Part shown: positions 12,101 to 18,482 of the stretch, piece by piece
Position numbering within the stretch: the stretch's first letter is position 1
How the letters are laid out: each line of letters opens with the position of its first letter
Assembly: GCA_030141605.1 (NCBI GenBank)
Contig: JAQGDQ010001775.1
Coordinates: forward strand, 1-25,880
DNA length: 25,880 nucleotides
Direction of reading: 5' to 3'
Source of the DNA: Tubiluchus corallicola
Taxonomy: Eukaryota > Priapulida > Priapulimorpha > Priapulimorphida > Tubiluchidae
Position numbers and translations under genes: made by a program
The notes under the pieces: model-generated
Told to the model about the DNA's origin: nothing
What the model saw: the letters and a program-made list of their open reading frames with translations, nothing else
Databases searched by the model: none

Positions 12101-15100
12101 GTGCCACTGCCAATCTTAGTAAAGTAATTTGAGTAATCGAGTTAATTATTATTTAATCAAAGCTTTGATTTAAGAAAAGCTTTTGTAGTTTTCAATATTT
12201 TAAAGCATTCTTTATTCTGAACTCGTGTTTACACAATCGTCCGGTTTTCCTTTAATGGTACTAATGTTATTTTTTCAATGCGTATTTAATTTATATCTAT
12301 TTTAATTTGATCTAATATATCTAACTATATCTAAATTTTACTTTTCTCTTAACGTATATTGCACTGCTTGTAGCTGGAGGAAGCAAAGTGTTCATTGTGT
12401 TGTAAGTTTGAATAAACTGTTAGTTCGAGTGACCGCTAGCACCTTCGAAGGAGAGTGCTTAAAAGGGGAGGGCGTGTGTGAGGTCTTTAATTTATAAATA
12501 ACTCACATTATGAGGTGATTATGCCAGTTGTTGATTACGCTTGTCTGGTATGGCATTCATCTTTCTCCCAAAATCTCTCTGATTTATTAGAAATTGTTCA
12601 AAAATGATCATGAAAAATAATTTTTCCAAATGAAAACTTGGCCAATGCTCTAATTTTGGCTAAAATTCAACTTTTGTTTAACCTTCCAGAAATTTTGCAA
12701 AAAGTTGTTTTTATCCATCCAAAATCCTAATAATAAAATCCCCCGCCCAGATACCCATATTCGTAGTCAAGGTACCCTCCCCCATCTGAAAAACCCCTTA
12801 CCTAGATGCAGAACAGGGAGATTAAAAAACAGTTTAACCCCATATGGTTTTTTTAATTTCCAAATTCAAGTTTTCATTCATAATAAATGATTTCGTTCAT
12901 ATATCTTGTAATTGTGTAATTATGTATAAAAAAATTAAAAAAAAAATTAATTTTTTAAATTTTTATTGACCTAGATAGCTTTTTGTGTAAATTTTAGAAA
13001 ACATTACTGCCTAAAATTTTTACTGTCTCAATTTTTACTGTCTTCATGTAGTTTTAAATTTTTCTTGTACCAATACCTCTGGTGGCATCCAAAAGATTTA
13101 AGAAGTACATATTATTACCATGTTATCGCTCATATACATTATGTTTGATATCGGTTTACGAGCTTTAAGCTCATGTTTTACAAATATGTACTGTTTTATA
13201 TCATACCGATGAAAGTAAATATTATCTTATCTAATAGTCATTGTCACTGTATGTTCTACATTGCCTATGCTTTTAAAAAATTTTTCTTCTTCTTCCCAGC
13301 TTTTCCCTATGCGGGGTCGCCGTTGTGAATGAGTCTTCTCCACGCATTCCTGTTGTTGACCATCTCTTCATTTATGTCTTCCCTTCCCACATGATCTTCA
13401 CCGACTCTTCTTTTCAGGTGTCCATACCATCGCAATCTTGCGAGGCTTCCACTACTTTTACTCTTCCTCTGATATTATTATTTCTAATTTTATCTCTTCT
13501 TGTTATTCCCACCATCCATCTCAACATCCTCATCACCACCACACCCATTTTCCTCTCTTTGGTCTTCTTTAGAGAAGCTGCTTCCAGCCCATAGATTAGA
13601 GCGGGTCTGACCACTTCTTTGCGAACTTTCCCTTTAAGTCTCACCGACTCATTCATAGAAGGTTTTGGCGCAGTTTTTACAGGTGGATGCCCTTCCTGAC
13701 CCGAACCCTCCCTATTTATCCAGGCTTTTAAAAATTTTATATTTTGTAATTATGTGATGCACTGTAATTCATTATTTTGGTTGTAACAATGATAAATAAA
13801 TTTATTAATTATTATATGATGTAAAAATAATTCATTGCTGGATATAATGATGTTTTATTTATTTATTTATAGCGGCAACTCATTGGATCATAATGATCTC
13901 AATCAAGTTGGAGAAAAAAACAGAGAAGAGTTACAGAAAATAGCAATAGATGGCAGCAGTGGAGTAAACATAGATAATATGGCACTTAGGAATCAGCTAA
14001 ATGCAGTCCTTAAGTAAGCTGTTGTTTTTATGTTTGATGTAGGGGTCGCCTCAAAAAAATATTCCCCAAACTAAGTAATGACCCGTCTTCCTGCGGAGGT
14101 GTTTGTAAAAGAGAAACAGATCTTCGTGTAGCTCGGTTTTTCCTCTTTTTGTACAGCTATGATTTTCAGTCGTGGACCCCACCCCGAGTGCTGATAGGAT
14201 GTTCTTCCCTCTAAGGAAAGCCGGGCAAAAAATGGCCTTTTTCACTCATCGTCGGAGTACCAGGTAGAAAAAATGTTCTAGCATCCCTTAATCTTGGTCT
14301 TGAGAGGGAAGTCTATGATTCTCTGAAAAGAGGAGATACCAGTCTACACGATGATGAGGAGATACCAGTCTACACGATGATGAGGAGATACCAGTCTATA
14401 CGATGATGAGGAGATACCGGTCTACACGATGATGAGGAGATACCGGTCTACACGATGATGAGGCGATGCCAGTCTACACGATAATGAGGAGATACCGGTC
14501 TACACGATGAGGAGATACCGGTCTACACGATGATGAGGAGATACCAGTCTACACGATGATGAGGAGATACCAGTCTACACGATGATGAGGAGATACCAGT
14601 CTACACGATGATGAGGAGATACCAGTCTACACGATGATGAGGAAATACCGGTCTACACGATGATGAGGAGATACCGGTCTACACGATGATGAGGAGATAC
14701 CGGTCTACACGATGATGAGGAGATACCGGTCTACACGATGATGAAGAGATACCAATCTACACGGTGGCGTGGTCTCTTTTACAAACACCTCTACTAGGTT
14801 AAGGATTTGAGAACATTTTTTTCAAACAACCCTGTAACGTCACATAGTTATCTAAAGAACTGAGCCACTGGTTGTTTATTATTGTGCGGTGAGACAATTT
14901 TAGTTCCCAAACTGCATAACAGACACTTGTCGTTTGCAAATTTGTATTTACCAACGTGTTACAAGCTGAGATTGATTCTATTTGAGAATTTTGTGGTTTT
15001 GTGAGATTAAACATTGAAGTTTATTATATCTGTGTGCGAATACTTGTAACTTTGTAGACACTGGTTTAAATTTTAGAATGAAATAATCAAAAAAAGTTAC

Positions 15101-15335
15101 TCACCAGATGGCTGTAATGGGGGACTACAGTTTTCCATAAATAAATAAAATGTCTCCATGATGGAAAGTGGAAAAAATCGGCAAAAAAAACTATAAAATC
15201 ATCCCAATAAACTTGTTCCAAAGCATAACGGAAACTGCGTTAATATTTTTATTGATTTTTTGCAGTCAACCTGATACAGTAAATCATGAATATGAAAGTG
15301 TAGAAAAGTTTGCAGACATTGGTCACAATTTCTAA
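49..15335 (+). CDS. CDH23: Cadherin-23-like protein, C-terminal part (8 exons, 5' incomplete)
   Basis: Spliced CDS: 49-111, 767-833, 4588-4718, 8510-8550, 9191-9260, 10409-10498, 13873-14013, 15266-15335. All junctions are GT-AG and join into one open frame of 223 residues plus TAA. Residues 1-57 are extracellular and may be the membrane-adjacent domain of long cadherins. Residues 58-81 are a hydrophobic helix (IYLIMLIISNSVLLLL then ILALVAIW), followed by a Lys-rich stop-transfer segment (82-93). The tail holds a PNTNQY...NPIWLD segment (115-131), which I recall as conserved in CDH23-type cytoplasmic tails, an Asp run (147-150) and a possibly helical 188-200 region. Known family role: calcium-dependent adhesion, including hair-cell tip links in vertebrates. 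The cadherin repeats must lie upstream of the window. The C-terminus GHNF is not a classical PDZ ligand. Family assignment is from motif recall; another Fat/CDH23/PCDH15-like cadherin is possible. Confidence 0.8.
112..766 (+). other. Intron 1 of the cadherin-like gene
   Basis: A 655-bp phase-2 intron. It holds a 19-bp direct duplication near 293-331 (TGTAAAATGCCTGCTAAAC, two adjacent copies) and the CTG/GTT-type microsatellite at 379-600. Nothing coding is supported: the long open frames here are only the low-complexity translation of the triplet repeat. Confidence 0.75.
379..600. repeat. Imperfect CTG/GTT triplet microsatellite
   Basis: The stretch is built of CTG, TTG and TGC triplets with many substitutions (CTGCTGCTG at the start, GTTGTTGTT runs inside). 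It lies entirely inside intron 1, and its poly-Cys/Leu or poly-Gln/Ala/Thr frames are artefacts of the repeat. The degeneracy points to an old expansion. Confidence 0.85.
767..833 (+). CDS. CDH23: Cadherin-like gene, exon 2 of window (67 bp)
   Basis: The acceptor is TTGCTGTAG ending at 766 and the donor is AAG|GTGAGA with GT at 834-835. It encodes 22 residues, ILEEKSDILEPFYKRYQIT then IAK, in phase 0 at the 3' side. It is the last exon before the transmembrane exon. Its final 22 nt (812-833) match the 94-bp array that follows at 18 of 22 positions, so the array contains copies of this exon end together with its splice donor. Reading past the donor meets TAA at 855-857. Confidence 0.85.
812..4077 (+). 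repeat. 94-bp tandem array seeded by the exon 2/intron 2 junction
   Basis: The motif AAGGTGAGA recurs at 831, 925, 1019 and so on in steps of 94 bp. The last start is 4027, exactly 34 x 94 from the first, so there are no net indels. Counting from 812 there are about 34.7 units. Each unit reads GAAGGTGAGACTGAG, TTTATTGAATTAAATC, TATTCACACTTAATTAAACA, CAGGGAGACATATAGG, GTACGTTCAGTATCAG and ATCAGAAGCAT. The first unit overlaps exon 2 (812-833). Variants include TATCTG/TATCAG, CACACTT/CATACTT, GACATATA/GAGATATA and GCATG/GCTTG/GCGTG. The last unit has GGTTAG in place of GGTGAG. Confidence 0.97.
4078..4587 (+). other. Unique remainder of intron 2
   Basis: This 510-bp stretch follows the 94-bp array. 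It contains no recognisable repeat or coding segment. Slightly GC-richer patches occur near 4220-4350. It ends in the T-rich acceptor tract of the transmembrane exon. Confidence 0.6.
4588..4718 (+). CDS. CDH23: Cadherin-like gene, transmembrane exon (131 bp)
   Basis: The acceptor is TTTTTTACTTCTAG ending at 4587 and the donor is GTACGT at 4719. It encodes 43 residues: a short charged stalk (RAYSDEVKETNPLE), a hydrophobic helix of about 24 residues, then HYENK, with AA left over for a Lys codon finished by the next exon. The helix followed by basic residues fits a single-pass type I membrane protein with its C-terminus in the cytoplasm. Introns 2 and 3 on either side are the two largest in the gene (3754 and 3791 bp). 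Confidence 0.9.
4719..5008 (+). other. Start of intron 3, no gene
   Basis: Mostly unique AT-rich sequence. TACAGGGTGGCTCAAAAG near 4816 looks like one terminus of a Tc1/mariner-type element, but no partner end was found, so no element is called. Confidence 0.45.
5007..5160 (+). mobile_element. Pogo/Tigger-like transposon end, partial
   Basis: TA followed by CAGTAAATCCTCGCTTAACG at 5009 has the form of a pogo/Tigger terminus (TA target, CAGT start, CTCGCTTA-type core). The following sequence mentions the same core repeatedly in decayed form (TTAAACAAAACG, GTAAAACGAAACC). I found no matching inverted end downstream, so this is a one-ended remnant. The 84-bp array begins directly after it and carries a similar CTCGCTTAAAACC core. 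Confidence 0.5.
5161..5674. repeat. 84-bp tandem array
   Basis: AGTTTCTCT recurs at 5161, 5245, 5329, 5413, 5497, 5581 and 5665, giving six 84-bp units and a partial one. Each unit contains TACTAATTAATTTCTTCC, TTCTCGCTTAAAACCACTTA and ACGTACCTAGCTAGC. Middle copies are nearly identical, while the first and last are diverged (GCTCCTCC at the start, TTTCTGCTCG at the end). It is intronic. Confidence 0.95.
5675..6174 (+). other. Unique part of intron 3
   Basis: Unique-looking AT-rich sequence between the 84-bp array and the 60-bp array. No splice-bounded open frame or mobile element is recognisable. Confidence 0.5.
6175..7497. repeat. 60-bp tandem array in 412-bp higher-order units
   Basis: The core ATGGCAGCCATATTTG recurs about 22 times, mostly every 60 bp. 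A single 52-bp spacing lacks GGTTGCTT-type sequence and falls at about 6397-6449, 6809-6861 and 7221-7273. It therefore recurs every 412 bp (six units of 60 plus one of 52), and subunit variants (GTAAACAGCATAGCTCTG, AAGGGCAGCCAT) keep their order within each 412-bp block. About 3.2 higher-order copies are present. Units of 60 bp lack stops in several frames, which creates long spurious ORFs on both strands; the 52-bp unit breaks every frame, and the array is intronic. Confidence 0.95.
7749..8307 (+). repeat. 43-bp tandem array with AGGTAAG per unit
   Basis: GGTAAGG or GGTAAAG occurs at 7749, 7792, 7835 and onward every 43 bp to 8265, giving 13 units. Each reads GGTAAGGTTCTAGCTAGCTG, TTAAACTGTTACTGTTAC and AACTA. 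The last unit (8265-8307) has an extra A and CTATT, and it matches the dispersed repeat that continues downstream, so it looks like the founder. Most units carry TAG|GTAAGG, a good 5' splice-site match in the sense orientation. Confidence 0.96.
8273..8417 (+). repeat. Dispersed repeat copy 1 (inverted partner at 15414-15560)
   Basis: This stretch matches the reverse complement of 15414-15560 along its length. Shared blocks include CTAGCTAGCTGTTAAAAC, CTATTACAACAGC, AGGGCTGCGAGG, AAGTGTACACAAAT, ACCTTTGACCTTTTC and AACTGTGAAAA. Family unknown; no coding capacity. It holds TGACCTTTGACCT (8361-8373), a perfect DR1 of the nuclear-receptor half site AGGTCA. Its left end passes into the 43-bp array. 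Confidence 0.8.
8510..8550 (+). CDS. CDH23: Cadherin-like gene, short juxtamembrane exon (41 bp)
   Basis: The acceptor is TATATTTCCAG ending at 8509 and the donor is G|GTAAGT at 8551. It encodes NKRKLKAATAQMF after completing a split Lys codon, and leaves G to start a Gly codon. This is the basic juxtamembrane segment just inside the cell. At 41 bp it is short and not a multiple of three, so skipping it would shift the frame of the whole tail. Confidence 0.85.
8618..8735. repeat. 31-bp AT-rich tandem repeat
   Basis: AACAATATTATTTCATTATA followed by ACAATAATAAT recurs every 31 bp (CAATATTATT at 8620, 8651, 8682 and 8713), giving about four copies in intron 4. The last is diverged (TTTTATTGTAAC). 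Confidence 0.9.
8736..9190 (+). other. Unique part of intron 4
   Basis: AT-rich unique sequence up to the acceptor at 9190. I see no repeat, RNA gene or coding segment. The short open frames here lack splice context and family resemblance. Confidence 0.5.
9191..9260 (+). CDS. CDH23: Cadherin-like gene, cytoplasmic exon (70 bp)
   Basis: The acceptor is AATCATTTCAG ending at 9190 and the donor is GTGAGT at 9261. It encodes 22 full codons ending PNTNQYAHE, plus split Gly and Cys codons at its two edges. The 3' part forms the first half of the most conserved-looking tail segment, which continues as NPIWL in the next exon. Confidence 0.87.
9453..9985. repeat. 41-bp tandem array with a decayed right flank
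   Basis: CTAACTAACTGTGGTGTG followed by TTGTTGTTAATGTCAGTTAC and TCG repeats every 41 bp at 9453, 9494, 9535 and on to 9740, with near-perfect inner copies. From 9740 to about 9985 further units are heavily diverged (GTGGCGTTTTAGCATC, GTAGTGTGTTGGTATA) but keep the spacing. The array is older than its uniform core, which was probably re-amplified later. Confidence 0.92.
10067..10336. mobile_element. Possible MITE with TACCGTATA-type ends
   Basis: Ends are TACCGTATA (10067-10075) and TATATGGTA (10328-10336), inverted with one mismatch. The right part contains ATAAGTCGACCCC and AATTCGACTTGTAC, an internal inverted pair. The look is that of short DNA elements with GTATAAGTCGA-type ends that I recall from several animal genomes. 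The boundaries and superfamily are uncertain. Confidence 0.4.
10409..10498 (+). CDS. CDH23: Cadherin-like gene, NPIWL/acidic exon (90 bp)
   Basis: The acceptor is GTATTTTTAG ending at 10408 and the donor is GG|GTACGG with GT at 10499. It completes a Cys codon, then reads ANPIWLDQEFDNRAFEDNYD, followed by an Asp-rich stretch (DDDD at residues 147-150 of the fragment). NPIWL is the motif that most strongly suggests a CDH23-type tail. It is in frame with exons on both sides through phase-2 introns. Confidence 0.88.
10499..11234 (+). other. First part of intron 6, no gene seen
   Basis: Unique AT-rich intron sequence up to the pogo-like MITE. No repeat, RNA gene or coding segment could be supported. 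Confidence 0.5.
11237..11639. mobile_element. Pogo/Tigger-like MITE, 403 bp
   Basis: The left end is TA|CAGTGTTTACTCGCTACTTC and the right end, read on the minus strand, is TA|CAGAGTTCCCTCACCCAGA. Both start CAG.GTT...TC after a TA target (11235-11236 and 11640-11641). Internal TTTATCGCGG and CTTCGCGGAAATTCACTTAT are typical of Tigger-like ends. No transposase frame is present, so it would be non-autonomous. TIR similarity decays after about 15 bp. Confidence 0.72.
11743..12251. mobile_element. TTAA-target MITE, 509 bp (piggyBac- or Kolobok-like)
   Basis: The left end is AGGAAGACCGGACGATTGT at 11743. The right end, on the minus strand from 12251, is AGGAAAACCGGACGATTGTG. The two match at all but one of the first 19 positions. 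Both are flanked by TTAA (11739-11742 and 12252-12255), the target duplication of piggyBac and Kolobok superfamilies. There is no transposase frame inside. It lies in intron 6 of the cadherin-like gene. Confidence 0.82.
12256..13283 (+). other. Middle of intron 6, no gene seen
   Basis: AT-rich, including A/T runs near 12928-12960 and a C-rich patch near 12738-12790. The short open frame near 12705-12890 has no family resemblance. No tandem repeat or transposon end was recognised. Confidence 0.45.
13284..13721 (-). pseudogene. Non-LTR retrotransposon (LINE), decayed RT C-terminus
   Basis: Minus-strand translation from 13656 gives VVRPALIYGLEAASLKKT, then MRMLRWMVGITRRDKIRN, the familiar C-terminal part of LINE reverse transcriptase proteins. 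Around 13430-13445 the frame shifts; the next frame continues RLRWYGHLKRR and ends WRRLIHNGDPA with TAG at 13307-13309. The 3' end is A-rich (GGGAAGAAGAAGAAAAAT on the minus strand). The 5' side (13680-13720) holds GGGTCAGGAAGGGCATCC, a segment often linked to such elements. It is a frameshifted, truncated insertion in intron 6, antisense to the host gene. Confidence 0.85.
13873..14013 (+). CDS. CDH23: Cadherin-like gene, penultimate exon (141 bp)
   Basis: The acceptor is TTTATTTATAG ending at 13872 and the donor is GTAAGC at 14014. It encodes 46 full codons. The segment is polar, with EKNREELQKIAIDG in the middle and NIDNMALRNQLNAVL at the end, which could form short helices or a coiled coil. 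I recognise no domain. The trailing AA joins T of the last exon to give Asn. Confidence 0.87.
14042..14834. mobile_element. TIR element, 793 bp, Tc1/mariner-like, with internal minisatellite
   Basis: The left end TA|GGGGTCGCCTCAAAAAAAT and the right end read on the minus strand, TA|CAGGGTTGTTTGAAAAAAAT, are flanked by TA. The inverted similarity extends inward. AGGTGTTTGTAAAAGAGA (14097-14114) has an exact 18-bp inverted match at 14773-14790, so the TIRs are about 60-75 bp with a diverged middle. No transposase frame is intact. The interior is largely a 26-bp minisatellite. It lies in intron 7. Confidence 0.75.
14330..14764. repeat. 26-bp minisatellite inside the TIR element
   Basis: The unit is AGGAGATACCAGTCTACACG followed by ATGATG, about 16-17 copies. 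Alternative units carry ACCGGTC instead of ACCAGTC. One copy reads AGGCGATGCC and one is 23 bp, lacking one ATG. It lies wholly between the TIRs of the 793-bp element. Confidence 0.93.
14837..15265 (+). other. End of intron 7
   Basis: Unique AT-rich sequence between the TIR element and the last coding exon. It ends in a T-rich acceptor tract. No gene or repeat is seen. Confidence 0.5.
15266..15335 (+). CDS. CDH23: Cadherin-like gene, last coding exon (70 bp) with stop
   Basis: The acceptor is a T-rich tract ending TTTTTTGCAG at 15265. It completes an Asn codon and encodes QPDTVNHEYESVEKFADIG then HNF and TAA (15333-15335). The tail end has an EYESV segment with a tyrosine in acidic context. 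The C-terminal residues do not match the class I PDZ ligand pattern (S/T-x-hydrophobic). No convincing poly(A) signal lies close behind the stop, so the 3' end of the mRNA is unresolved. Confidence 0.85.
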
Positions 15336-15413
15336 GTCATTGGTGATCGGACGTGATTTGTGAGTCTCGCTTAATTAACTTCACATTTGATTATCTATTT
15401 TACGTTTTTGTGA

Positions 15414-15560
15414 ATGAGCCTTTTCACAGTTCCAGCGATTGATGGTGATCGCGAAAAGGTCAAAGGTTAAGTGAACCTAACATCACATTTGTGTACACTT
15501 GACAACGCCTCGCAGCCCTTGCTGTTGTAATAGTAGCTGTTTTAACAGCTAGCTAGATAA
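15414..15560 (-). repeat. Dispersed repeat copy 2 (inverted relative to 8273-8417)
   Basis: The reverse complement matches copy 1 over about 145 bp (CTAGCTAGCTGTTAAAAC, CTATTACAACAGC, GGGCTGCGAGG, AAGTGTACACAAAT, ACCTTTGACCTTTTC). Here the CTAGCTAGC end occurs once, not as an array. It contains AGGTCAAAGGTTA (15457-15469), a one-mismatch DR1. An exact 18-bp inverted copy of AGGTCAAAGGTTAAGTGA (15457-15474) lies at 15728-15745, so a third fragment of the family is nearby. Confidence 0.78.
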
Positions 15561-15835
15561 CGTTTAGACATAGCTTTGGATATAACGGTGTAGATATAGT
15601 TCATTTCTAGTTCATTTTTTCTATGTACAACGTAAAACAGCAAGGAAATTGCGTAGTCAACAACAACTAAAGTTCCTGAACTGATGCGGCAGACGTCTTT
15701 GCATTGCCCACGTGTAGTTAAGACGTGTCACTTAACCTTTGACCTACTGATCGAACTGTTTATTTATCTGCACAATATTTTGACATTAGCACGGCCTCGA
15801 GAGGCCTCATTGGAACTAAAATGAAATTTAATACA

Positions 15836-16116
15836 AATGTAAACTATGGAACAATGTAAAAACAATGTAAACTACGGAACAATGTAAAAACAATGTAAAC
15901 TACGGAACAATGTAAAAACAATGTAAACTACGGAACAATGTAAAAACAATGTAAACTACGGAACAATGTAAAAACAGTATAAACTATGGAACAATGTAAA
16001 AACAATGTAAACTACGGAACAATGTAGAAACAATGTAAACTGTGGAACAATATAGAAACAATGTAAACTACGGAACAATGTAGAAACAATGTAAACTATG
16101 GAAGAATGTAAAAACA
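15836..16116. repeat. 28-bp tandem array
   Basis: The unit is AATGTAAACTACGGAACAAT followed by GTAAAAAC, about 10 copies. Variants are ACTATGG, ACTGTGG and GTAGAAAC. The array is homogeneous in its left half and more varied in its right half. It lies downstream of the cadherin-like gene. Confidence 0.93.
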
Positions 16117-16816
16117 AAATTAGCAATAATGGTTTAAAAAGTTTGAAAGATTTAAACGTCACAGATTTTATCTTGAAGAGAAGACATTTTTGTTCGTCTG
16201 ACAGTTGTCATGGTGATAACTGTACGAGGAGTTAGAATGTTTCAAAAAGAATCTTTATTTTTCTTTAGAAACTTTTTAAATGGCACCGTATTTCTTCATT
16301 TCTTTTCATTAAATTAAAAAAAAGAAAAAATTGAATGAAATGAATTTTATATGTAGTTTTGCCCGTAAATTTAACATTGTATCTCTCTGTGAAGCTGATG
16401 AATTCCGTGAGGGACGAGGGAACAAAGATTTCTTTCTTGACACTTGAACCGACTTCTTTTGCTTTTATAACACAGAGTGAGATACGTCATAACAGATTCG
16501 CGTTAAAACTTTATTTAATCCTTTTTAATGCTTTAAATCTTTTAATTTTTGAATCATTTATAACCTTTTTATCTTTGCTAATTTTCCTCTGGGATAATTC
16601 TGCTGTTTCTTCTCACTTTTAGTTGTCATAACATGGGATGAAGCCATGCATAATTGTAAAGATTGTCTGGATAAATGAGCAATTCATAGCATCTACTGGC
16701 TTCATAATTTCTTAGAGAAAACTGTTAATAGCATCAGATGTGTAAACTGACACTAATGCTGCAAACTTCTATCCTAAGTTTGTAAGAAATCATAATATAA
16801 CTTCAGATTATTCATA
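16117..16816. other. Intergenic, no gene seen
   Basis: AT-rich sequence. The longest open frame (16359-16622) has no recognisable family, no splice context and biased AT-rich composition. ATTAAA near 16308 is followed by an A-rich run and could be a poly(A) signal or a retroelement tail; neither can be decided. Confidence 0.4.
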
Positions 16817-16910
16817 CATTGTTATTATTATTATTATCATCATGATCATCATCATCATCATCATTATTATTATTGTTATTATTATCATCATCATCATTAT
16901 TATGATTATT

Positions 16911-16963
<53 letters not shown>

Positions 16964-17009
16964 CATCATCATCATCATTATTATTGTTATTATTATCATC
17001 ATCATCATC

Positions 17010-17090
<81 letters not shown>

Positions 17091-17092
17091 GA
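16817..17092. repeat. ATT/ATC microsatellite, probable LINE-tail expansion
   Basis: A run of ATT triplets with ATC, GTT and ATG variants, about 275 bp, most uniform at its right end (ATT only from about 17022). On the minus strand this is an (AAT)n tract directly following the 3' end of the LINE fragment at 17093-17540, so it probably grew from the element's tail. Confidence 0.92.
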
Positions 17093-17540
17093 CATTTATA
17101 CGTGTATTAAAGTTGTATGAAAGAATCAGCAGGCGCACTTTGCTCTTCCTATAAAAGATGCACAAAAATAAAATTTATAAAAACAAGACCCTAAAATTGA
17201 ACATCTCTCATTAAAAAACTCTTAATAAAATGTACCTAAATATGAATTATATACAATGTACAACATATTTTATACAACAACACGATTTGGAGAGAACTAA
17301 TTACACCAGTGACAATGTTACATGTTTCGCATAAAGTTGCAATAGGACAGTAAATTAAGATTTTCTAATTTTTTAGTGAAAACCGACAAACTGACAGCGA
17401 GAACCACATGAGAGTCCTGAGCGTTCCAAATGTTTTCAACTCTATCAGCAAATGAGAATTTTGATACGTTTAATCTCGAGAAAGACGCAAACAATTTAAA
17501 GTTGTGACCACGCAAGTGATTGGTTGAAGCTTACTGGAAA
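17093..17540 (-). mobile_element. LINE 3' end: RT C-terminal fragment plus 3' UTR
   Basis: The minus-strand frame 17515-17318 begins MRGHNFKLFASFSRLNVSKF and continues with FADRVENIWNAQ and SVFTKKLENL. This has the pattern (RGH-x-FKL, FF/F-x-x-RV-x-x-WN, S-x-x-x-F-K-x-x-L) of the C-terminal end of LINE reverse transcriptase proteins. The frame extends upstream without the Met (STNHLRGHNF). Then follows about 220 bp of non-coding sequence down to 17093 and an AAT tail. It is 5' truncated, as is usual for LINE copies. Confidence 0.68.
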
Positions 17541-17706
17541 ATATCATCAAAAAATTTCTTAAGGAAGTATCCTAGAAATCTGATCTATCTGCATCTTCCT
17601 AAATCCCTTCTTCATGTAAAATCTTGTAATTTGTGTTAAACTGTCGTACTTAATATGTTAATTTATCGTTTAATATAAAACTTAAATATATTATATTAAA
17701 TATTAA

Positions 17707-17709
<3 letters not shown>

Positions 17710-17743
<34 letters not shown>
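17710..17743. repeat. AT dinucleotide microsatellite
   Basis: About 17 AT repeats within otherwise unique AT-rich sequence (17541-18086). An AATAAA at 17894-17899 is followed by T-rich sequence and could be a poly(A) site, but no transcript evidence links it to the cadherin-like gene 2.5 kb upstream. Confidence 0.9.
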
Positions 17744-17745
<2 letters not shown>

Positions 17746-18094
17746 GCTGTATAAAAATGTAATGTAAACATATTATTTAATATAACTGTGAAAGTTTACT
17801 AGATGTTGTAAAATTTTGTGCTAATATTGGACTATATTGACTGTGATAAAATTATTAACAGTTTTTCTTAAAGAATGGAAAAATTGTAGAGAAAATAAAC
17901 TTTCTTATTCTTATGGCTACTTCTTACGTACATTTTACTGTTGTTGTTGCCTGTTTGTTCTCATGTGTATGCGTAACAGTAGCAGATATGCATAGCCGTT
18001 TGCCAATCAATGCATGTTGAAGTTTAAAGGTTATATGCACTCCAAACAGTAAATAATCTAGTATTAACTAGGTGTGTTGTTTTTCCATGGTTGT

Positions 18095-18482
18095 CAGGGG
18101 TGTGTCAAAACTTTACAACCCCCTGGACTGATAGTTCTTTCCCGCCCATCTCTATTGTGAATTTATAGTCATTTATGTAATGATTAGATTAAACAATTAC
18201 TTGTGGTGTATTAGAAACACTATTAACCTAGTTTCTAGATTGTTATTATTAATTACATGTATTCTCATAGCGTTTATATCAACTGCTTGTTGGGTAATAG
18301 CTTACACCTGTTCGTTATGTGGCACTTGTATAAAAGCTGCACTCAGTAACTGCTTGTGGTGTGTTATAAAATGTACCCTTTACTTGAATATGAACTTATA
18401 CACATTTTCAGAGGAGAATAAGAATTTTTTCTAAAATGTGACACGTCCCTCAAACTTTGGTGTCCTAGGCTATACGCCCCTG
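18095..18482. mobile_element. hAT-like MITE, 388 bp
   Basis: The left end is CAGGGGTGTGTCAAAACTTT and the right end on the minus strand is CAGGGGCGTATAGCCTAGGA. The flanks are ATGGTTGT (18087-18094) and GTGGTTGT (18483-18490), an 8-bp target duplication with one mismatch, as expected for hAT. The TIR is short and imperfect (CAGGGGYGTRT). The frame at 18180-18434 inside is not transposase-like, so the element would be non-autonomous. Confidence 0.8.

Noticed and set aside
16359-16622. An 87-codon ORF as a gene
   Set aside because: No family resemblance, no splice signals that extend it and AT-biased composition; it is within the range expected by chance.
16808-17165. Poly-Ile, poly-Asn/Asp and poly-Met ORFs
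   Set aside because: They are translation of an ATT/ATC microsatellite behind a LINE end.
15333-17899. A defined 3' UTR and poly(A) site for the cadherin-like gene
   Set aside because: The nearest clear AATAAA sites are 1.8 and 2.5 kb downstream, past tandem repeats and a LINE fragment; nothing in the sequence links them to this mRNA.
18180-18434. An 84-codon Cys-rich ORF
   Set aside because: It lies wholly inside the 388-bp hAT-like MITE and has no transposase or secretory features.
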